A program made the translations under genes and the position numbers. From NCBI RefSeq assembly GCF_004104015.1, contig NZ_RYFV01000023.1:1-53342 (forward strand): 53,342 nt of DNA, in the 5' to 3' direction. Of the stretch, positions 45,521 through 53,342 are shown piece by piece. Below the pieces are notes generated by a model. That model did not search any database. It was not told the origin of the DNA and was given only the letters and a program-made list of their open reading frames with translations. The first letter of the stretch is position 1, and every line of letters starts with the position of its first letter. This DNA comes from Actinomyces oricola. GTDB taxonomy: Bacteria; Actinomycetota; Actinomycetes; Actinomycetales; Actinomycetaceae.

Positions 45521-46456
45521 TCAGCGGCGGCGCTGCTTGCCCTTCCTCGCCCCTGACTTGCGGCCATTGCCCGAGGCGCGCGCCGGGGTCTGGGCCCCCT
45601 GGGCCGCGGTCTCCGGGTGGCTGCGCAGCCAGCGGGTGTCGTCGTTGGCGTAGGCGTAGTAGGCGCCAATGAGCAGCCCGCCGCCCACGAAGTTGCCCAG
45701 CAGTGCGATCGCCACGTTCCCCAGCGCCAAGGGCACGTTAACCCCGTGGGTCAGGCCCACCACCGAGAAAAGCACCGTGTTGGCCACCGAGTGCTCCAGG
45801 CCCAGGAAGGCGAAGACGAACACGGCCATGATCATGGAGAAGATCTTGGACCAGTCCTCCTTGATGAAGCCGTTGTAGATGAGCAGCATCGCCAGGTTGA
45901 TCATGAAGTTGCACAGGATCGCCCGCACGAAGAGGTCCCCCATGGAGGACAGTGAGTCGAGATAGGCGAGCTTGGCCTCCACTGAATGCACTGCCTGGTC
46001 GCCGGTGGCACTGTCCACCAGGGTCGAGAAGTGGTACATGACGGCGAAGACCAGGCCGCCCACGAAGTTGCCCAGCAGGCACATGCCCAGCACGCGCAAG
46101 CCCCGCAGCCAGGAGATCTTGCGGTAGTAGGCGCCAATGACCACCACCATCATGTTGGAGGTCAGCAGCTCGGACTTGGTGTAGTAGATGAACACCAGGG
46201 CCGGGCCGAAGCACAGAGCGCCCAGGATGCGTCCCAGGCCCGCCAAGGAGGCGTCGCCGACCTTAATGCCGTCGAAGACGCCCACAATGGCGTAGTTGAC
46301 GATGTAGAACACTGCCACGATCATGCCGGCCATGGCGGCGCGCATGAGGTAGCGGTGCGCGATGGTGCCGGTCATCCTGGTCTTGGCGTCCAGGGCCTCA
46401 AGGACGGTGGAGATGAACTGCTTGCCGGGGAAGAGGGCGTTTGGAGACTCAGACAT
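45521..46456 (-). CDS. Formate/nitrite transporter (FNT) family channel
   Basis: A 311-residue membrane protein with six main transmembrane helices. TKSELLTSNMMVVVIGAYYRKISW matches the omega-loop region of FNT proteins, and FLGLEHSVANTVLF holds the pore-lining histidine of the family. It should form a pentamer that passes formate, nitrite or a related small acid. The C-terminus is an unusually basic, Ala/Gly-rich cytoplasmic tail. FocA and NirC types cannot be separated from the sequence alone. No pyruvate formate-lyase gene is nearby. Confidence 0.9.
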   Translation of the reverse strand: MSESPNALFPGKQFISTVLEALDAKTRMTGTIAHRYLMRAAMAGMIVAVFYIVNYAIVGVFDGIKVGDASLAGLGRILGALCFGPALVFIYYTKSELLTSNMMVVVIGAYYRKISWLRGLRVLGMCLLGNFVGGLVFAVMYHFSTLVDSATGDQAVHSVEAKLAYLDSLSSMGDLFVRAILCNFMINLAMLLIYNGFIKEDWSKIFSMIMAVFVFAFLGLEHSVANTVLFSVVGLTHGVNVPLALGNVAIALLGNFVGGGLLIGAYYAYANDDTRWLRSHPETAAQGAQTPARASGNGRKSGARKGKQRRR

Positions 46457-46669
46457 GAACCAATGGTTTCATGTTGTGGCCCGAAACACAGGAGACATAA
46501 GAACCTCAATCGCAGATTCCCCATGCTCATGGGGGCCTCTACCAGAGCACCGTCAACGCGTTGTGCCACTCGCTAGTGTGAAAACCTTCTACTATGGAGT
46601 CTCGGCGGGCCTTAACCGCCCTCGGCCGTGCCTGAGCATTGCCGACGCAGCAGACGGCCGAAGGATCGC
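46457..46669. other. Divergent intergenic region
   Basis: Lies between the FNT gene and the O-antigen-ligase-like gene. TAGTGT (46574-46579) and TACTAT (46590-46595) are -10-like on the plus strand. On the minus strand near the FNT start lies AACC-ATT-GGTT, a short dyad. No gene. Confidence 0.35.
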
Positions 46670-50225
<3,556 letters not shown>

Positions 50226-50229
<4 letters not shown>

Positions 50230-50864
50230 GCCGGAGTCCAAACACCTACTGGAACCACAATGCCGCCTTCCATAACGAGGTTGTCGCGCACGCCGCCGCT
50301 CGGGGAGGCCGGGCGCTCGATGTCGGCTGCGGGGAGGGACTGCTCCTTGAGCGCCTGGCGGGTGTGTGCGACGAGGTCGTGGGGATCGAGCTCGACCCGC
50401 CCTCGGTTGAACGAGCCCGCTCCCGGCTGTCGGGCACGCCGGGAGCGAGGGTGCTCCGGGCCGACGTCCTGGATCCGGAGCCGGTTGACGGCCTGGGGAC
50501 TTTCCAGACCGTCACCTGCGTGGCCGTCCTCCACCACCTGCCGCTGGAGGAAGGGCTGGAGCGCCTGGCGGGCCTGGTGGCGCCGGGCGGGCGGCTCATC
50601 GTCGTCGGGCTCGCCGCGAACGCAAGCGCCTGGGATTGGATCGTTTCGGGGGTGAGTGTGCTGCCCGTCCGCGTGGCGAGCCTTTGGCACCACGAGACCC
50701 CCGACATTGGCGTGCCGGTGGCTCAGCCCCGTGAGTCCCTGGCCGAGATCCGGCGGGCGGCCGCGCGACTGCTCCCAGGCAGTCGGCTCCGGCGCCGCTT
50801 CTACTACCGCTACACCCTGGTCTGGGACCGCCGGGCGGACGAGGTGCGGGAGGTCGACCGGTGA
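50226..50864 (+). CDS. Class I SAM-dependent methyltransferase
   Basis: A 212-residue methyltransferase. Motif I is RALDVGCGEGLLLERLAG, motif II near VVGIELDPPSVERA, and CVAVLHHLPLEEGLERL is the segment typical of small-molecule or UbiE-like methyltransferases. The substrate is not evident. The GTG start overlaps the glycosylase stop (GTGA) behind AGGAG, and the next gene overlaps its own end in the same way. Its role in a repair cluster is unclear. Confidence 0.85.
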
Positions 50865-51529
50865 GCGGGGAGGGCAACCAGGCCCCGCTGCGGCTGCGCC
50901 GACTCCTGGAGGTCCTGCGCGCCGAGTTGGGGCCGGGCGCCCGCTGGCCCGCCGACTCCGGCTTCGAGATCATGGTTGGGGCGGTGCTGGTCCAGAACAC
51001 TGCCTGGGGGAACGTGCTGCGCTCCCTGGAGCACCTGCGTGCGGCCGGGGCCCTGGAGCCCACGGCGCTGCTGGCCCTGCCGCTTGAGGGCGAGGGCTCC
51101 CTGAGCAGGCTCATCCGCCCCTCGGGTTTCATGACCGGTAAGTCCGCCACCTTGCGCGCCGTCGCCACCTGGCTGACCACGGGGCCGGGGCGCGGGGCCG
51201 ACTCCTTGGACGACGACGCCTTGCGCTCCTCCCTTATGGGCCTGCGGGGCATTGGGGCGGAGAGTGCCGACGTCATCAGCCTCTACGTGTACGACCGCCC
51301 CCGTTTCATCTGGGATACCTACGCCAGGCGGATGCTCGGGGCCTTGGGCGCCCCAGTGGGGCGGGACTACGAGTCCACTCGCCGTCTGCTTGAGGAAGCG
51401 GTCAACGCCGAGTCCCTGAGCGCCGCTGAGCACCAGGAACTCCACTGGCTGGTGCTGGAGGCGGGCAAGGCGGCACGGCGGGCGGGCGGCTGGCCGGTCT
51501 ACGCCCAACGCCTGGGCCTGGCCGGGTGA
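50861..51529 (+). CDS. HhH-GPD DNA glycosylase, endonuclease III-like
   Basis: A 222-residue protein of the HhH-GPD superfamily. GFEIMVGAVLVQNTAWGNV is typical of the endonuclease III-domain group, and LRGIGAESADVI is the helix-hairpin-helix. The catalytic Asp152 is in FIWDTYARRML. The lysine used by endonuclease III for AP lyase activity is replaced by Glu134, so the enzyme may be monofunctional. No Fe-S cysteine cluster is seen at the C-terminus. The three repair-related genes are coupled by GTGA overlaps. Confidence 0.88.
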   Translation: MSGEGNQAPLRLRRLLEVLRAELGPGARWPADSGFEIMVGAVLVQNTAWGNVLRSLEHLRAAGALEPTALLALPLEGEGSLSRLIRPSGFMTGKSATLRAVATWLTTGPGRGADSLDDDALRSSLMGLRGIGAESADVISLYVYDRPRFIWDTYARRMLGALGAPVGRDYESTRRLLEEAVNAESLSAAEHQELHWLVLEAGKAARRAGGWPVYAQRLGLAG

Positions 51530-51646
51530 CGCTTGAGCCGGGGCGGCGCCCGCCCGGTTCCGGAGGCGGGTTGACGCGGGCGGGGGAAAGCGGTCATGAC
51601 AGACTGTGCCCGGGGCAGTCAGCCCCTCCAAGTGAAAGGTAGAACC

Positions 51647-52912
51647 GTGACCGACGTTCTTGACGAGCTGCAGTGGCGGGGCCTCATTGCCCAGCACACC
51701 GACCTCGATGCCCTGCGCACCGCGCTGGGCCAGGGACCGATCACCTTCTATTGCGGCTTCGACCCCACCGGCGCCTCCCTGCACCACGGCCACCTCGTGG
51801 CGGTCAAGGTCATGCGCCACCTCCAGCTCGCCGGCCACCGGCCCCTGGCCCTGGTGGGCGGTGCCACCGGCCTCATTGGGGACCCCAGCGGCCGCAATAC
51901 CGAACGCACCCTTAACAACAAGGACGTCGTGGCTTCTTGGGCTCAGGCGCTCCAGGGGCAGCTGGAGAATCTGCTTGACTTCCAAGGGGAGAACGCCGCG
52001 CGGATCGTCAACAACCTGGATTGGACGGCACAGCTGTCCACCATCGACTTCCTGCGCGACATTGGCAGGCACTTCCGCCTGGGGACCATGCTCGCCAAGG
52101 ACGTCGTCGCACGGCGGCTGGCCGGCGAGGAGGGCATCTCCTTCACCGAGTTCAGCTACCAGATCCTCCAAGCCAATGACTACCTCGAGTTGTACCGGCG
52201 CTACGGCTGCACTCTGGAGGTGGGCGGCAACGACCAGTGGGGCAACCTGGTGGGCGGCATGGACCTCATTCACAAGGTCGAGGGCGCCTCGGTTCACATC
52301 ATGACCAACCCGCTCATCACCAAGGCCGACGGAACCAAGTTCGGTAAGACGGCCGGGGGGGCGGTGTGGCTCAACCCCGAGATGCTCAGCCCCTACGCCT
52401 TCTACCAGTTCTGGCTCCAGACCGACGACGCCGACGTCATCCGCTTCCTCAAGGTCTTCACCTTCCTGGGACGCGAGGAGATTGAACACCTGGAGCAGGT
52501 GACCGCCGCCAACCCCAAGTCCCGTGAGGCTCAACGCGTCCTGGCCCAGGAGGTCACCACATGGGTGCACGGGGCCGACGCCCTGGAGCAGGCCCAGGCG
52601 GCGACGGCGGCCCTGTGGGGGCGCGGCGAGTTGAGCGAGCTGAGCGAGCAAACCCTTGCGGCGGCCACGGCCTCTCTGCCAACCACCGACCTCGTGGTGG
52701 GGGAGTCGACCATTGTGGACCTGCTGGTGGGCGCGGGCCTGGAGAGAGGCCGCAACGCCGCCCGCAAGACCGTGGCAGCCGGTGGGGCCTACCTCAACAA
52801 TGTCAAGGTCACTGACGAGGACAGGCCCGTGGACGCCGGCGACCTGCTGGCCGGGGGCATGATCCTGGTGCGCAAGGGGCGGCGGAACCTGGCAGTCGCA
52901 CGCCGGTCGTGA
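51647..52912 (+). CDS. tyrS: Tyrosyl-tRNA synthetase
   Basis: A 421-residue class I synthetase. The HIGH-like motif is in CGFDPTGASLHHGHLVAV, the KMSKS-like motif is KFGKTAGG, and the tyrosine pocket includes YQILQANDYLELYRRYG and GGNDQWGNL. The C-terminal S4-like domain binds tRNA. GTG 51647 is chosen because GAAAGG lies seven bases upstream; an earlier frame opening at 51596 is not conserved. It is followed by a terminator and the rRNA promoters. Confidence 0.97.
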   Translation: MTDVLDELQWRGLIAQHTDLDALRTALGQGPITFYCGFDPTGASLHHGHLVAVKVMRHLQLAGHRPLALVGGATGLIGDPSGRNTERTLNNKDVVASWAQALQGQLENLLDFQGENAARIVNNLDWTAQLSTIDFLRDIGRHFRLGTMLAKDVVARRLAGEEGISFTEFSYQILQANDYLELYRRYGCTLEVGGNDQWGNLVGGMDLIHKVEGASVHIMTNPLITKADGTKFGKTAGGAVWLNPEMLSPYAFYQFWLQTDDADVIRFLKVFTFLGREEIEHLEQVTAANPKSREAQRVLAQEVTTWVHGADALEQAQAATAALWGRGELSELSEQTLAAATASLPTTDLVVGESTIVDLLVGAGLERGRNAARKTVAAGGAYLNNVKVTDEDRPVDAGDLLAGGMILVRKGRRNLAVARRS

Positions 52913-52954
52913 GCCGCGCCCGGGGTATTCCCGGGCGCCTCCAACACGGGTGAT

Positions 52955-52991
52955 GGGCGGTGACGGCGCCGTGTGGGCACCGTCACCGCCC
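52955..52991 (+). terminator. Terminator after tyrS
   Basis: GGGCGGTGACGG (52955-52966) and CCGTCACCGCCC (52980-52991) are exact reverse complements around a 13-base loop. It separates tyrS from the rRNA promoters. Confidence 0.7.
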
Positions 52992-52997
52992 GACCAT

Positions 52998-53026
52998 TTG
53001 ACCGTCGTTGACCTTGTGCGTAATGT
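52998..53026 (+). promoter_or_regulatory. rRNA operon promoter P1
   Basis: TTGACC (52998-53003), a 17-base spacer and TAATGT (53021-53026). A GC-rich GGCCCGGGGGCC palindrome (53036-53047) follows the probable start site. Confidence 0.7.
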
Positions 53027-53132
53027 TCTCTGCGGCCCGGGGGCCGTTAAGGAGAGATCCTAAAAGTCCTTCCGGGTGTCGATGGCTTCAGAGGGCCGAG
53101 AATGGGGATGACGGGGATCACGGATTCCCGGT

Positions 53133-53161
53133 TTGACCCAAGGAAATCGACTCGCTAAAGT
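53133..53161 (+). promoter_or_regulatory. rRNA operon promoter P2
   Basis: TTGACC (53133-53138), exactly 17 bases and TAAAGT (53156-53161). The same -35 and spacing as P1, 135 bases further on. This is a strong sigma-70-type promoter. Confidence 0.75.
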
Positions 53162-53342
53162 TCATCGAGCGCTTCCGGGAAGAAGCGATCTGCGGAACGC
53201 AGGTGGCGAGCCCGGTGGGTGTGTTGTTTGAGATCTCGATAGTGTGTCATGTTTTTTGTGCCTTTTTGTTGGGTTTGTGGTGCTGGGTTTTTGGCTGTGG
53301 TCCTGGGGTTGTTGTTCTGGGGTTGTGGTTGGGGGTCTGGTG
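53162..53342 (+). other. rRNA leader, G/T-rich; 16S gene lies beyond the window
   Basis: TGTTTGAGATCTCGATAGTGTGTCATG (53222 onward) resembles the sequence flanking rRNA genes in actinobacteria. From about 53238 the strand is almost only G and T, with repeated TGGGGTTGT. The conserved 16S start (AGAGTTTGATC) is not reached. Confidence 0.6.

Noticed and set aside
51530-51646. T-box upstream of tyrS
   Set aside because: The spacer is short and lacks the conserved T-box core; a plain ribosome binding site explains the start.
53162-53342. 16S rRNA gene inside the window
   Set aside because: The conserved 16S 5' end is not present; only promoters and leader are seen before the edge.

Overview
The window is GC-rich actinobacterial chromosome. 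Gene order and protein style (coaD, DivIVA-like, DUF177, rnc, mutM; a HisA/PriA-type isomerase in the his cluster; an SseB-like gene beside infC-rpmI-rplT; tyrS directly upstream of an rRNA operon) point to an Actinomyces-like member of the Actinomycetaceae. This is inference from gene content; no database was searched.

Layout. 1-84: start of an ISAs1-type transposase running off the left edge. 352-8351: rsmD (-), a GH2 beta-galactosidase, then coaD, a DivIVA-like coiled-coil gene, DUF177, rnc and mutM. 8454-11890: an accessory operon of an unusual PTS EIIC-like membrane protein with an unassigned soluble N-terminal domain, a TIM-barrel protein and a GntR/UTRA regulator, behind a promoter holding a perfect dyad. 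12137-17330: hisC-hisB-hypothetical-hisH-hisA, interrupted by an antisense polysaccharide-deacetylase-like lipoprotein. 17362-20597 (-): a phospholipid cluster (CDP-alcohol transferase-like, CdsA-like, PlsC-like). 20724-24488: SseB-like gene, a 58-bp palindrome, infC-rpmI-rplT and an SpoU methyltransferase. 24492-27841: two-component system and a DUF418 membrane protein. 28103-29312: glutamate-type ABC ATPase gluA and a gluB broken after about 93 codons; gluC and gluD are absent. 29285-33994: MerR regulator, ABC-2 exporter ATPase and permease (-), and a divergent ATP-grasp gene. 34308-38628: pheS-pheT and a flavodoxin. 38929-49511: argCJBD, argR, argG, FNT channel (-), O-antigen-ligase-like protein and argH; argF is not in the cluster. 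49504-52912: DNA glycosylase, methyltransferase, HhH-GPD glycosylase and tyrS. 52998-53342: two promoters and the leader of an rRNA operon whose 16S gene starts beyond the window.

Most genes sit in short translationally coupled operons (ATGA, GTGA or TGATG overlaps). At least fifteen transcription units have a TANNNT-like -10 hexamer only 6-8 bases before the start codon, so leaderless mRNAs look common. infC must start at an ATC codon, because an in-frame stop lies three codons upstream.

The most unusual segments are the EIIC-like/TIM-barrel/GntR operon, the [15 protein letters not shown] block next to the truncated glutamate transporter, and the long palindrome between the SseB-like gene and infC. 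I found no CRISPR array and no tRNA gene, and no complete rRNA gene is present.
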